A stretch of DNA of 40,286 bases, taken from IMG/VR virus record IMGVR_UViG_3300046660_000235, positions 1 through 40,286 of that record, one strand, 5' to 3'. The position numbers were made by a program, and so were the translations under genes. Below, piece after piece: positions 15,099 to 22,793 of the stretch. The notes below the pieces were generated by a model that was not told the origin of the DNA, ran no database searches, and saw only the letters and a program-made list of their open reading frames with translations. Source of the stretch: a virus. Position 1 is the stretch's first letter, and each line of letters starts with the position of its first letter.

Positions 15099-15446
15099 TT
15101 AATAATCAGACCAACGTGTCCTGTTAATATTCGGTTTAGATTTCATTTGTTGACCATAGGCAACAGGAGTGCGTGCAGGCGATTTTATAACCATTGTTTT
15201 GCGTAGGTTGTATATTTGTGTAAAGATTGCGCCACGGCTTTTATTTAATGCTTTAGCCGTGGCGTTTATTGGTTGCTTCTCGTAATTTTCAATCAGATAT
15301 TTTATTTCGTTCGGTGTCCATCCATTTTTTCGCAATGCTTCATCATCTGTTCTCGTTGGTCTATTCATTACATCACAGAAATAACAATCATATTCTTTTT
15401 TGCAAGTGTATTCGAAACTTCCTGGACTTTGGTGTTCTATTTTCAT
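15099..15446 (-). CDS. Putative DNA-binding protein (SANT/Myb-like HTH)
   Basis: A 115-residue protein. Residues about 42-82, GWTPNEIKYLIENYEKQPINATAKALNKSRGAIFTQIYNLRK, have the W-T-x-x-E...L..NY...A..L..S..AI...NL pattern of Myb/SANT-like helix-turn-helix domains. A CxxC pair (CYFC, about 21-24) precedes it and the tail is basic. It is a candidate regulator for the repeated operators. One base separates it from the upstream ORF. Confidence 0.65.
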   Translation of the reverse strand: MKIEHQSPGSFEYTCKKEYDCYFCDVMNRPTRTDDEALRKNGWTPNEIKYLIENYEKQPINATAKALNKSRGAIFTQIYNLRKTMVIKSPARTPVAYGQQMKSKPNINRTRWSDY

Positions 15447-15447
15447 G

Positions 15448-15606
15448 TTAAAATAGTTCTAATTGTACATTTAGTTTAGTTTCATACTTAAAATCTTTAA
15501 CGACCTGTTTAACATTAGCCAAAATAACCTTCTGCAGCGTTTTTAAATTGTGTTTTACTGCATATTCATATTCTTGTCTGCGTATGGCTAAATATTGCTC
15601 AATCAT
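15448..15606 (-). CDS. Small helical protein, 52 residues
   Basis: MIEQYLAIRRQEYEYAVKHNLKTLQKVILANVKQ... is a charged helical peptide. Its ATG directly follows the methyltransferase stop (TAAATG), and one base separates its stop from the next ATG. The tight fit supports a real gene that is easily missed. Confidence 0.62.
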   Translation of the reverse strand: MIEQYLAIRRQEYEYAVKHNLKTLQKVILANVKQVVKDFKYETKLNVQLELF

Positions 15607-16545
15607 TTAAAAAAGCTGTGTTTTAATTGGCGAGCCTTTGCCGTTCCAAAATATCTTTTCAATAGTTTTCTTTTTGTTATTGGTTGCAGATAATGAACTG
15701 CGATGTGTGAAAGCCATTACTTCAGTAAATGGAGTACCGTATTCAGAAATATAAACCGGATGTGGGCAATAGTTAGCCCATTTATAAAACTTTTCGTGAT
15801 CAAATCCCCCTTCTTTATATTCCCCAGTTCCTTTATATGGAATATCACAATAAATAACAGGATATTTTGAATTAATTAAAACATTTTCGTAACTACCATT
15901 TGTGATCTGTAGATTCTGTAGATTCTGTAGATTCTGTAGATTCTGTAAGTGATGTATGCGCTCCAGTTGAACAAATCGTTCTAAATTTTGCATGTCGAAT
16001 CTGCCTTTGGTTGTTTTGCCTATGTAATCACAAAAGTAAATTCGCCTTTGTTGAACATCTTTAATATTTAAAAGTTCAGGCAAATCAATTTCTAATTCAT
16101 GCATTGAATCTAAACATCCAAATACAACAAACTGATGTGCCATCCTTTTAATATTTTCAATATCTATTCCATATAAATAACCCTTTTCACTATTGTTACC
16201 AAAGCTCCAGCAACTCATTACATAGCCTGAATACCAGTCAGCATCTGTTCTATTACATTGTTCAAAGAATACCTCACGTGTTACCCATTCAAAAAATTTA
16301 GGCTCAAGTGTTTTGTTGTTTTTGAGATACTCCACCAAGTAATAAATATGACTGTTTAACTCATTGTAATGGACATTAAATCTATAATCCCGGATTGCGG
16401 TAAATGAAACAGATCCGCCACCACCGAACAAATCATAAAAATCTGTAATTTCAGGATGGCGACTCGTTATGAAGTGTAAAATACGAGACGCAAGCTTCCT
16501 TTTGGACCCCATGTACGGAATTGAGGGCGCATTTTTATCCAACAT
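15607..16545 (-). CDS. DNA adenine-N6 methyltransferase, D12 class (Dam-like)
   Basis: A 312-residue D12-class methyltransferase. SAM site: PYMGSKRKLASRIL (10-23) and DLFGGGGSVS (38-47). Catalytic motif IV: YCDIPYKGTGEY, with DIPY (234-237) replacing DPPY, a variant I recall from other phage enzymes. A helix after residue 190 carries four LQN triplets (200-211). Transfers methyl to adenine N6, probably to escape host restriction or mark phage DNA. It overlaps the HNH gene by 11 bp and is followed at once by a 52-residue ORF. Confidence 0.88.
   Translation of the reverse strand: MLDKNAPSIPYMGSKRKLASRILHFITSRHPEITDFYDLFGGGGSVSFTAIRDYRFNVHYNELNSHIYYLVEYLKNNKTLEPKFFEWVTREVFFEQCNRTDADWYSGYVMSCWSFGNNSEKGYLYGIDIENIKRMAHQFVVFGCLDSMHELEIDLPELLNIKDVQQRRIYFCDYIGKTTKGRFDMQNLERFVQLERIHHLQNLQNLQNLQNLQITNGSYENVLINSKYPVIYCDIPYKGTGEYKEGGFDHEKFYKWANYCPHPVYISEYGTPFTEVMAFTHRSSLSATNNKKKTIEKIFWNGKGSPIKTQLF
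15907..15947. repeat. 9-bp tandem repeat inside the adenine methyltransferase
   Basis: Four exact copies of CTGTAGATT (15907-15942) plus a partial fifth. On the coding strand they give Leu-Gln-Asn four times. The unit keeps frame, so changes in copy number would change length without breaking the protein. Confidence 0.85.
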
Positions 16546-17176
16546 CTTTATATGTTTTAAAATATTCGATTACTTTATTTATATCTTTCAATACTATTAG
16601 TCGATAGCGAATTTTACCATATGATATATTTAAAAGGGCGGGTAAATCTTTTAGAATTACTTTTTCACCATTATAAATAAAATGCACATTATTTCTTCTA
16701 TTTCTTTGTTGTTCCGATATTGTTACCCATTTACAATTAGATGGCTCATAATTACCATTCACATTTATTCTGTCTATTGTATGTTTAGGAGTTGGCTTGA
16801 ATCCCATATCGTCAATGAAATTTTGAAATGAATTAATCCACCTATCACATATTTTTATTCCTCTTCCACCATAGTGATGATATACGTGTGAGTTAATATT
16901 ACAGCATCTTGCTTTCATGTGTTGCCACGAAGAATATTCAGATGACCCATATAAATTATGTTTTATGACCGGCTTTATTATTGTCAAGCATCCACATGAT
17001 TTTAGCTTTTTACATTTAACTCGAGTACCTAACAACATCATTTCTCTACCACAAATACACCTAACATTATACTGCGTACCTCCATATCTATCCCGCTCAA
17101 CAAGTTCATTCAATATAGTAAAATTGCCATAAATTTCACCTGGTAATAAATTTAGTTTATGTGGATTACTTACCAT
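16535..17176 (-). CDS. HNH-type endonuclease with zinc ribbon
   Basis: A 213-residue homing-type nuclease. The N-terminal zinc-ribbon-like part has C40, C42, C61 and C63 (VRCICG..KSCGCL). The core YSSWQHMKARCCN (81-93), HYGGRGIKICDRW (101-113), DRINVNGNYEPSNCKWVT (135-152) and EQQRNRR (155-161) is the common phage HNH-like pattern. A C-terminal helix-turn-helix (VILKDLPALLNISYGKIRYRL) may set DNA specificity. The start overlaps the upstream stop as ATGGTAA and its end overlaps the methyltransferase by 11 bp. Confidence 0.78.
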   Translation of the reverse strand: MVSNPHKLNLLPGEIYGNFTILNELVERDRYGGTQYNVRCICGREMMLLGTRVKCKKLKSCGCLTIIKPVIKHNLYGSSEYSSWQHMKARCCNINSHVYHHYGGRGIKICDRWINSFQNFIDDMGFKPTPKHTIDRINVNGNYEPSNCKWVTISEQQRNRRNNVHFIYNGEKVILKDLPALLNISYGKIRYRLIVLKDINKVIEYFKTYKDVG

Positions 17177-17391
17177 TTTTTGACAAAATTTAAAGCTTCA
17201 TTAAGCCATTTAGTCATTGATTTTTTAATCTCTTCTTTTTCTAAATCAGTTACAGATGTACGACTATCTTTTTTAGTAGCTGGTTTCCCCATAATATGGC
17301 AGCTTAGATTTGATCCGTACTTTAAGTTAGTTCTTTTTTCTATGAACTTTTTCAATGATAAAAATTCGAAAATGTGTTTTAGTTCTTGCAT
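17170..17391 (-). CDS. Unknown small basic protein
   Basis: A 73-residue, Lys-rich protein ending ALNFVKKW. It overlaps the HNH gene by 7 bp. No family known. Confidence 0.55.
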   Translation of the reverse strand: MQELKHIFEFLSLKKFIEKRTNLKYGSNLSCHIMGKPATKKDSRTSVTDLEKEEIKKSMTKWLNEALNFVKKW

Positions 17392-17423
17392 ATTGTTTTT
17401 TGTTTTTTAAGTTTTTAGTTTGT

Positions 17424-17750
17424 TTAATTTCCTAATGCTTTGTTAATTGCCTTTTTTGCCTCTATAACTTGTGCCCATTCATCATTTGCACCGAACGATA
17501 TTAACGCAGATAAACAGTTCTGTAATGCTTCCAGTAATTCAGGTGCGGATGATATTAAGTATGCGTTAGCTTCACATGTTTGCCTATCATCATAATCAAC
17601 ATGAGCCCATATACCGCATATATTTGGGTCATGCCAAACTCCTTTACCCTTTTCAACATCCGCAGAACTATCGCCAGTATGAATGCTAATCATGTCTTTT
17701 TTCAACTCAACATTCCATTTACCTCTTGTTCCTTTAAATTTATTTTTCAT
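17424..17750 (-). CDS. Common phage hypothetical protein
   Basis: A 108-residue protein of a widespread phage family: an N-terminal GTRGKWNVELKK, then NICGIWAHVDYDDRQTCEANAYLISSAPELLEALQNCL, matching the recurring pattern ANA.LI..APELLEAL. The family lacks an established role. Part of the 18945-13058 unit. Confidence 0.68.
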   Translation of the reverse strand: MKNKFKGTRGKWNVELKKDMISIHTGDSSADVEKGKGVWHDPNICGIWAHVDYDDRQTCEANAYLISSAPELLEALQNCLSALISFGANDEWAQVIEAKKAINKALGN

Positions 17751-17782
17751 TTTAGTTTGTTATGTGGTTTTATTTATTGGTT

Positions 17783-17971
17783 TTAAATCGAAAATTCTTT
17801 TTGTTTTTTCAGATGCTCAATGATTGCATCAATATTGCTGATATTAATATAGCAAGTCGTTTCTTCGCCATAGTCAATTATATCAATAGCTATGTCTCCC
17901 TCACTATCCATTTCACCAAATCTTATATTTGGGCCTATTGAACTTTCAATTAATAAATTTACTGCACTCAT
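17783..17971 (-). CDS. Unknown small acidic protein
   Basis: A 62-residue acidic beta-rich protein (IRFGEMDSEGDIAIDIIDYGEETTCYINI) ending in a helix (NIDAIIEHLKKQKEF). No family recognised. Confidence 0.58.
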   Translation of the reverse strand: MSAVNLLIESSIGPNIRFGEMDSEGDIAIDIIDYGEETTCYINISNIDAIIEHLKKQKEFSI

Positions 17972-18007
17972 GATTTTAAATTTTAGCTTCCAGTTCCCTA
18001 AAAGCAG

Positions 18008-18214
18008 TTAAACTGTTTGTTTTTTATTTTCTTCAGGAATAGTATAATCCAAAGTTGGATCAATTTCGGCTGAAATTAGTTCTGTATCGAACCATATTTT
18101 CATGCTATTCATTGCAGCGGTTATCCCCTGTTTAAAGCTAACCGACACGTTATCTTTAGCTTTAAGTCCTTCAAGTGATTTAAACACTTTTTCAAGTTTC
18201 TGTTCAGTAGTCAT
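18008..18214 (-). CDS. Unknown helical protein
   Basis: 68 residues from MTTEQKLEKVFKSLEGL. A further upstream Met at 18256 would overlap the previous gene by about 30 bp and adds only a Leu/Lys-rich extension, so the downstream start is preferred. Unknown. Confidence 0.55.
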   Translation of the reverse strand: MTTEQKLEKVFKSLEGLKAKDNVSVSFKQGITAAMNSMKIWFDTELISAEIDPTLDYTIPEENKKQTV

Positions 18215-18224
18215 TTTTTTAGTT

Positions 18225-18500
18225 TTAAATAAATTTAATATTAAGTTCCATTTCAACTTCTGTTTCTATCCACATTCCAGCATAACGATGCATGGTATCA
18301 TCACTAAATTCACATAAATACATAACAGATGTTTTGGTTTCATTTGTACCATCAACCTTAATGGATTTCAATGACATACCGAAATGATTTTTCTTACTTC
18401 TTAGTCCCTGCATATATTTGCAAGTTGTTTTTTCAAAATTCAATTTTGAAATATCACCGCCTAATCTTTGGTATTCATTTAAATCAATAACACGTTTCAT
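18225..18500 (-). CDS. Unknown protein
   Basis: A 91-residue protein with mixed strands (VMYLCEFSDDTMHRYAGMWIETEVEMELNIKFI). No motif. Gaps of 10 and 28 bp to its neighbours. Confidence 0.58.
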   Translation of the reverse strand: MKRVIDLNEYQRLGGDISKLNFEKTTCKYMQGLRSKKNHFGMSLKSIKVDGTNETKTSVMYLCEFSDDTMHRYAGMWIETEVEMELNIKFI

Positions 18501-18528
18501 TTTTTTATTTGGTTATAGGAGTTAAAAA

Positions 18529-18945
18529 TTAAATATTTGTACTGCTTATTTCATTCTCAACAATTTGAATTAAAACATTTTTTAATATTGCCTCTCTTGC
18601 CCATTGTTGTTCAATGTTTGAAGCATCTTCATTGTACCATTTTATAGGTTCATTTATTTCAATACGAGCCTTATATACAAAGTTTTTTGTTGGATGCATT
18701 TTAGTTCCTTCATATGAATTTAAATTGTCAGCTTTGATAATATTTGAAAAATTTTTTCTTGTTATGAATAACTCCAAACATTCATCAATTGTATTTTTAA
18801 AATCATTTTTATCTTCCAACCAAATAGTGATACCATCATCAGTAATATTATGATCAGCTATAGATATGCGTGAATAATCATAATCAACTGAAATGATTAA
18901 CCACCATAAATTTTCAATTGTTTTTTTGTCTAATGTAATTTTCAT
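18529..18945 (-). CDS. Unknown protein, first gene of unit from promoter site c
   Basis: 138 residues from MKITLDKKTIENLWWLII; a nine-residue upstream extension to 18972 would run into the promoter and is rejected. It contains aromatic and acidic strands (DGITIWLEDKNDFKNTIDECLELF). It follows promoter site c closely (leader about 18 nt) and begins an almost 6-kb unit ending at 13058. Unrecognised. Confidence 0.6.
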   Translation of the reverse strand: MKITLDKKTIENLWWLIISVDYDYSRISIADHNITDDGITIWLEDKNDFKNTIDECLELFITRKNFSNIIKADNLNSYEGTKMHPTKNFVYKARIEINEPIKWYNEDASNIEQQWAREAILKNVLIQIVENEISSTNI

Positions 18946-18969
18946 TTTGGTTTGCTTTAAAATCTTATA

Positions 18970-19025
18970 CAATTATATGAAATGTTTTTTATAATAAAAG
19001 AATTTATTTGAAAATAATTTTATAA
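18970..19025 (-). promoter_or_regulatory. Minus-strand promoter with tandem operator boxes (site c)
   Basis: The -7-like element is TATAATTG (18977-18970). Box 1, ATGAAATGTTTTTTATAAT from 18977; box 2, TTGAAAATAATTTTATAA from 19008, 31 bp away. Box 2 and its flanks are nearly identical to those at 29863. Confidence 0.58.
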
Positions 19026-19058
19026 ATAAAAACCACCCTACATTTCTATAGGATGGTT
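19025..19058 (-). terminator. Rho-independent terminator
   Basis: Minus strand AACCATCCTA (19058-19049) pairs with TAGGGTGGTT (19040-19031), nine pairs plus one wobble and an 8-nt loop, then TTTTATTTATAAA. It isolates the gene 19079-19417 from promoter site c just downstream. Confidence 0.75.
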
Positions 19059-19078
19059 AAAAAATAAAAAAAAGTATT

Positions 19079-19417
19079 TTAAGCTACTTTGAGTTCCTTT
19101 TGATAGGTAAGCTTTAATTGATTTAGATGTGCAATCCTTGTATTAACTTTTTGGACCGCATATCTCAACAATAAATTGAAAGCTGCATTACGGTCTAATT
19201 GTTTATTTGCAAAAATCATAAACTCTTTACCTGTATCGAATATCTTCATCTTATTTAGGTATTCCCATTTTGAAAGTATATAATCACCTGATTTTAATTT
19301 CAATTCTAATTGGTTTGTTTGGTGATTTTCAAAGTCAGTGAGGCAATTGGTTAAGTCTATTGATAGAAAAGACTTCCCATTCTTATCAGAACGCAAAGAA
19401 TAAATTAAAACCCTCAT
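19079..19417 (-). CDS. Unknown protein encoded on its own transcription unit
   Basis: A 112-residue basic protein (VLIYSLRSDKNGKSFLSIDLTNCLTDF..., C-terminus helical: VNTRIAHLNQLKLTYQKELKV). It is monocistronic: a perfect TATCTTTG -7 element (19450-19443) with an operator-like box upstream, and a strong terminator (19031-19058) 20 bp after the stop. This isolated, regulated arrangement is typical of phage regulators or of highly expressed early proteins. No domain recognised. Confidence 0.65.
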   Translation of the reverse strand: MRVLIYSLRSDKNGKSFLSIDLTNCLTDFENHQTNQLELKLKSGDYILSKWEYLNKMKIFDTGKEFMIFANKQLDRNAAFNLLLRYAVQKVNTRIAHLNQLKLTYQKELKVA

Positions 19418-19442
19418 GACTTTTTGTGCCTATCATATACAA

Positions 19443-19475
19443 CAAAGATAAAGATAATTTCATAATAACAAAAAC
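19443..19475 (-). promoter_or_regulatory. Minus-strand promoter (site d)
   Basis: The -7 element is TATCTTTG (19450-19443), a perfect TAnnTTTG. Upstream AT-rich sequence (ATTATGAAATTATC on the minus strand) matches the operator box in both sequence and spacing from the -7 element. Leader about 20 nt to ATG at 19417. Confidence 0.62.
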
Positions 19476-19511
19476 TAAGCCATTTAAATGACGTATAAAC
19501 GATTATTTTAT

Positions 19512-19769
19512 TCAGAAAGGTAAGTCATCAGGCAAACTAAATCTGTCGCATTGTGGCTTTGCTATGTGCCTTTCACGGTAAAACTGTTCCGCGTTCTTTA
19601 CCGCATCTAAATCACATGGAGTTTCAGGGGGCAAAGCATCAAGTAATGCGCTTATAATATCACATGCTCTTTGCATTTCATTTTCAAGATGTGGCATATC
19701 AACCGATCTGATATAATCCAATTCACCTAATATCTGCTCATAGCCACAATTGCATTTTTCGTTTTTCAT
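19512..19769 (-). CDS. Unknown protein with SSB-like C-terminal tip
   Basis: An 85-residue acidic protein. It starts with CNCGYEQILGELDYIRS, has a helical centre, and ends FSLPDDLPF (77-85), very close to the DDDIPF tip of single-strand binding proteins that docks onto RecQ, PriA, RecO and other repair proteins. There is no OB fold, so it is not an SSB; a decoy or adaptor is possible. Overlaps the upstream gene by ATGA (19766-19769). Confidence 0.6.
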   Translation of the reverse strand: MKNEKCNCGYEQILGELDYIRSVDMPHLENEMQRACDIISALLDALPPETPCDLDAVKNAEQFYRERHIAKPQCDRFSLPDDLPF

Positions 19770-19951
19770 TTTATCTTTCTTAAAGTACGTGCCATAATAA
19801 CAACCTGGATGCCATTTTCAAACTCCACAAGCATGTTTGAGTTCTTTCCTCGTATACACTTACCATTTTCTTTTCTAACTGCTTTACATGGCTTCTTTTT
19901 GAATAAAACATCAGTTAGTTTGTCTCCATGATATATATAATCCATTTTCAT
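19766..19951 (-). CDS. Unknown small basic protein
   Basis: A 61-residue Lys-rich protein (KLTDVLFKKKPCKAVRKENGKCIRGKNSNMLVEFENGIQVVIMARTLRKIK), likely a small beta-barrel of KOW/SH3 type. ATGA overlaps at both ends (19948-19951 and 19766-19769). Confidence 0.6.
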   Translation of the reverse strand: MKMDYIYHGDKLTDVLFKKKPCKAVRKENGKCIRGKNSNMLVEFENGIQVVIMARTLRKIK

Positions 19952-20178
19952 ATTGCTTTAAGTTTATTTAACGGTGGGAAACAATATTCATAGCTTACCC
20001 ATACATCATTATATTCATAATTTACTTTATCAAATTCAATAGGTGACATCCTTAAAGTACCATTATCAAAGTCAACGGCGGTTATCATGCATTCTATTCG
20101 CTTACCTGTGCGTTGATTTAAAATATCATATGGCTGGCTATGTCCAAACTTTCGCTTCTTAAATTCCTGTTCAGTCAT
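19948..20178 (-). CDS. Unknown small protein
   Basis: A 76-residue protein, beta-rich (YDILNQRTGKRIECMITAVDFDNGTLRMSPIEFDKVNYEYNDVWVSYEYCF). First of three genes joined by ATGA overlaps. Not recognised. Confidence 0.6.
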   Translation of the reverse strand: MTEQEFKKRKFGHSQPYDILNQRTGKRIECMITAVDFDNGTLRMSPIEFDKVNYEYNDVWVSYEYCFPPLNKLKAI

Positions 20179-20216
20179 ATTTTCATTTTGTTTGTTGTTT
20201 ATTAGGGTTTAAAAAT

Positions 20217-20528
20217 TCAGTCTTGATTAGCCATTTTTAGTAAAATATCGGCATGGCATGGTTGATCAATCGCGCAAAAACACATAAGATTTTTACCTTT
20301 CAATGGTTTTATATATGCTTCAAATATCCCTAATTCATGTTTTGAATCTAACATTTGTTCAAACAATTCAACGGAGTGTTCTGCGTCTATTATCATATTG
20401 TAATTATTTGGGCTTCTATCGCCAACCTTAAACGGGTTACCCCATTTGCCAGGCCTGGTAACGCTTATAGTATTTTCGGGCGCTTTCCATCCCTTAATAC
20501 GCTTCCTTTGTATTCTTATTGGTTTCAT
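20217..20528 (-). CDS. DUF4326 protein
   Basis: A 103-residue protein with the full DUF4326 signature: IRIQRKRIKGWKAPENTISVTRPGKWGNPF (4-33) and a C-terminal LKGKNLMCFCAIDQPCHADILLKMAN (76-101), where C-x-C and C-H are conserved. The family is found in phages and bacteria, often next to DNA-metabolism genes; it may act on nucleotides or nucleic acid, but its reaction is not established. Confidence 0.88.
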   Translation of the reverse strand: MKPIRIQRKRIKGWKAPENTISVTRPGKWGNPFKVGDRSPNNYNMIIDAEHSVELFEQMLDSKHELGIFEAYIKPLKGKNLMCFCAIDQPCHADILLKMANQD

Positions 20529-20531
20529 ATT

Positions 20532-20678
20532 TCAATTTTTAATTAGCCATTCATAAAAGAGTTTCATATCATCCTGGTCGTTTTCATCTAATCTCCACGT
20601 TTTAGTTTTCTTTTGATACTCACTTATTAGCTTCCATTTCTCGGGTTGAGTGAGGGCTTTATATTCTGTTTCAGTCAT
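20532..20678 (-). CDS. Small ORF, 48 residues
   Basis: MTETEYKALTQPEKWKLISEY then basic and acidic stretches and a C-terminal MKLFYEWLIKN. Its start lies inside the last codons of the MKLEL paralogue gene (ATGACTGA, 8-bp overlap), and it ends 3 bp before the DUF4326 start. Packing supports a real gene. Confidence 0.58.
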   Translation of the reverse strand: MTETEYKALTQPEKWKLISEYQKKTKTWRLDENDQDDMKLFYEWLIKN

Positions 20679-21201
20679 TTTTTAAGGTGTTGAGGTCAAT
20701 GGCTAATCCCTGTTCAATCAATCCGAATACATCAAAATGATGTTCAAAAAGGAAATTAATTGCTGATAAAATTCTATGTAAATCAATTCTATAAATTGAT
20801 GCGTGGTATGTTTCAAATTCAAATGAAAAATCTGAATCTAAATCAACATTAAATTCATGTTTAGCAAAAGAATAAAAACTTATTTCTGTGTCAGGCATCC
20901 ACTTAAATATATCATTCATTGGCCTTAAAACTGGTTTAAAGTCAAACCCATTATGAAATGATTTTAATGCTCTCCCCTTATTCCCAATATAAGCACGCCA
21001 ATAGTTTTTAAAGATAAGTATCTCTTTTAATTCGCCATGTTTTATGCCTGTTATTGGCTCAATGTTAAAATCAAATGGCATACCATCTTTTTTAAATGCC
21101 TTGTCTTGCTCTGATAAGTCTTTACCGTTTATTATGCCTATGTATTCGCATTTTAGATTGTAAGGCAAATAAGGCGTTATATTACTTAGTTCTAATTTCA
21201 T
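20671..21201 (-). CDS. Unknown protein, long paralogue of 2924-3292
   Basis: A 176-residue protein sharing MKLEL..YLPY at the N-terminus, the block VLRPMNDIFK and the ending FDVFGLIEQGLAIDLNTLK with the 122-residue product at 2924-3292. The extra residues are in the first 60 and in the middle (about 110-150). The conserved ends with a variable centre suggest a fold with an exchangeable middle. Function unknown. Confidence 0.75.
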   Translation of the reverse strand: MKLELSNITPYLPYNLKCEYIGIINGKDLSEQDKAFKKDGMPFDFNIEPITGIKHGELKEILIFKNYWRAYIGNKGRALKSFHNGFDFKPVLRPMNDIFKWMPDTEISFYSFAKHEFNVDLDSDFSFEFETYHASIYRIDLHRILSAINFLFEHHFDVFGLIEQGLAIDLNTLKND

Positions 21202-21231
21202 ATTTTAACTTTCTATTTGTATCATGATGCT

Positions 21232-22008
21232 TTAAAATAAATCTTCAATTTCAGATCCAATTTCTACAAGTTCTTTGAAGAAATGATTTAACGCTACTTT
21301 TTTAGCCTCTGAAATTAACCTTGCATTATCAGGGCTTCCATTTACCTCGGCCAATATCTTTTTGTTTTCAAGCATTTTAATTGAATTATTGATGCTGTTT
21401 ATAGGGTTAAACTCTCGGTTAAGGTTTGACTTTGCTATTCGTTTAAAATCTGCCCGTTGTTCTTCAGTATAATTTATCTTACCATTTAAAACAAGCATCT
21501 TATAAATTGAGTTACCAAAGTCATTATAAAAACCATGTTCTTTATATTTAGCCCATGCGTTTAACATGTTATTCCATGCAAGTGCCTTTAGTTCTTCATC
21601 TGATGGTATCGTCGTATCCCTATTTTCTTTTTCAATCGTTGTAACGACTTCTTTTCGCTCTAATGACTGTACATATGCATAAATCCAATTATAGGCATCC
21701 TTAGGCGCAAATCCTATTACATCTCCATAATTACCATGTGATCCTAATTCAATAGCAACAGCTATTTCGCTTACTGTCAGAGAAGGAAAATATTGTTTAA
21801 CATCTTCCATGATATTAACCTTTATCAAATCCCTGTCACTCTCTATTAATTTTAAACCTAAATAGAAAATTACTTTTTCAACTGATGCGGAAACTATCCG
21901 GCCTAATTCATTTATAGACGCATCTTTAACCTTTACAGATTGTAATGCTCGTTTTATTAATTCGTTTTTTGACGGCTTATTACCATCACCTATTTTTAAT
22001 GTGTTCAT
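21232..22008 (-). CDS. Replication-module protein, unknown
   Basis: A 258-residue, mostly helical protein that follows the replication initiator with an ATGA overlap (22005-22008). A central block, MEDVKQYFPSLTVSEIAVAIELGSHGNYGDVIGFAPKDAYNWIYAYVQS, is one I recall seeing beside initiators in Bacteroidota phages. It may help load a helicase or act as a co-initiator; this rests on position only. Confidence 0.65.
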   Translation of the reverse strand: MNTLKIGDGNKPSKNELIKRALQSVKVKDASINELGRIVSASVEKVIFYLGLKLIESDRDLIKVNIMEDVKQYFPSLTVSEIAVAIELGSHGNYGDVIGFAPKDAYNWIYAYVQSLERKEVVTTIEKENRDTTIPSDEELKALAWNNMLNAWAKYKEHGFYNDFGNSIYKMLVLNGKINYTEEQRADFKRIAKSNLNREFNPINSINNSIKMLENKKILAEVNGSPDNARLISEAKKVALNHFFKELVEIGSEIEDLF

Positions 22009-22793
22009 GGTTGTAATCTATTAACAAAACTTTCGTGACTATTTATTGCAATTTCACCTTTGCCTTTTGCTTCTGATCCGGTTTCTTTTAATGGGTAAAC
22101 ATCTTTCCAGTTATTAATTGTAGACCTATTGAAAATTTCGATTATTGATATTTCATCCCCTTTGGCTAATTGATTAGCTTTTGTTTTAATCATAGCTAAT
22201 GCCTTTGATGTTACAGGATTTTTTATCTTTTTCCTCATTTCCACAAAATCATCAATTGCAATTTGAAATGGTGTTTTAATATTTTCGATTTGTGCTTTCA
22301 TTATTAAAACATTATCAATTATATTTTCATTTACATCTTCATTTTCAGTGTTTGCTACTTGTTTTGCTACTGTTTTTGCCGCAGCAAATTTATTGTTTTT
22401 AGGTTTTGATTTATTTGTTTCTTCTCCACCTTTTTTACCAGCTAAAGCCCGTTTTTCGCTAATGCATGCGTCCTTTACCATTCGTTTCTGTATTAGCAAA
22501 TCACCTTCTATTAGCATTACAGATTCTTCAATCAATTCTGTTAATGCATCCTCTATGCAAGCAAAGTCATAAGGAAATATCTTAGCAAGTTGCAAAGCAA
22601 AATTTTTAATTTGCTTATCTGTTTGCTTGAACTTTTGCCGCAGCAAAATACAGCCATATTGGTCTGACTTATGCAAGAAGCACATCAATCTTATATATAC
22701 TCCAGTTGTTGCAGCTGTGCATTGTATAAGCTTTTCATCAGTTAAAAAGTCCTGCACATATAATGGCAAATAAGGCTGATCTCTAAGAGCCAT
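22005..22793 (-). CDS. Phage replication initiator (DUF1376-like N-terminus)
   Basis: 262 residues from MALRDQPYLPLYVQDFLTDEKLIQCTAATTGVYIRLMCFLHKSDQYGCI, which is the N-terminal winged-helix pattern of DUF1376-type phage initiators. A Lys-rich linker (about 118-150) and a C-terminal helical domain (FQIAIDDFVEMRKKIKNPVTSKALAMI...IFNRSTINNWKDVYPLK), reminiscent of DnaT/O-like helicase-loading regions, follow. A TTG two codons earlier is less likely than the ATG at 22793. It overlaps the upstream gene by 11 bp. Confidence 0.78.
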   Translation of the reverse strand: MALRDQPYLPLYVQDFLTDEKLIQCTAATTGVYIRLMCFLHKSDQYGCILLRQKFKQTDKQIKNFALQLAKIFPYDFACIEDALTELIEESVMLIEGDLLIQKRMVKDACISEKRALAGKKGGEETNKSKPKNNKFAAAKTVAKQVANTENEDVNENIIDNVLIMKAQIENIKTPFQIAIDDFVEMRKKIKNPVTSKALAMIKTKANQLAKGDEISIIEIFNRSTINNWKDVYPLKETGSEAKGKGEIAINSHESFVNRLQP

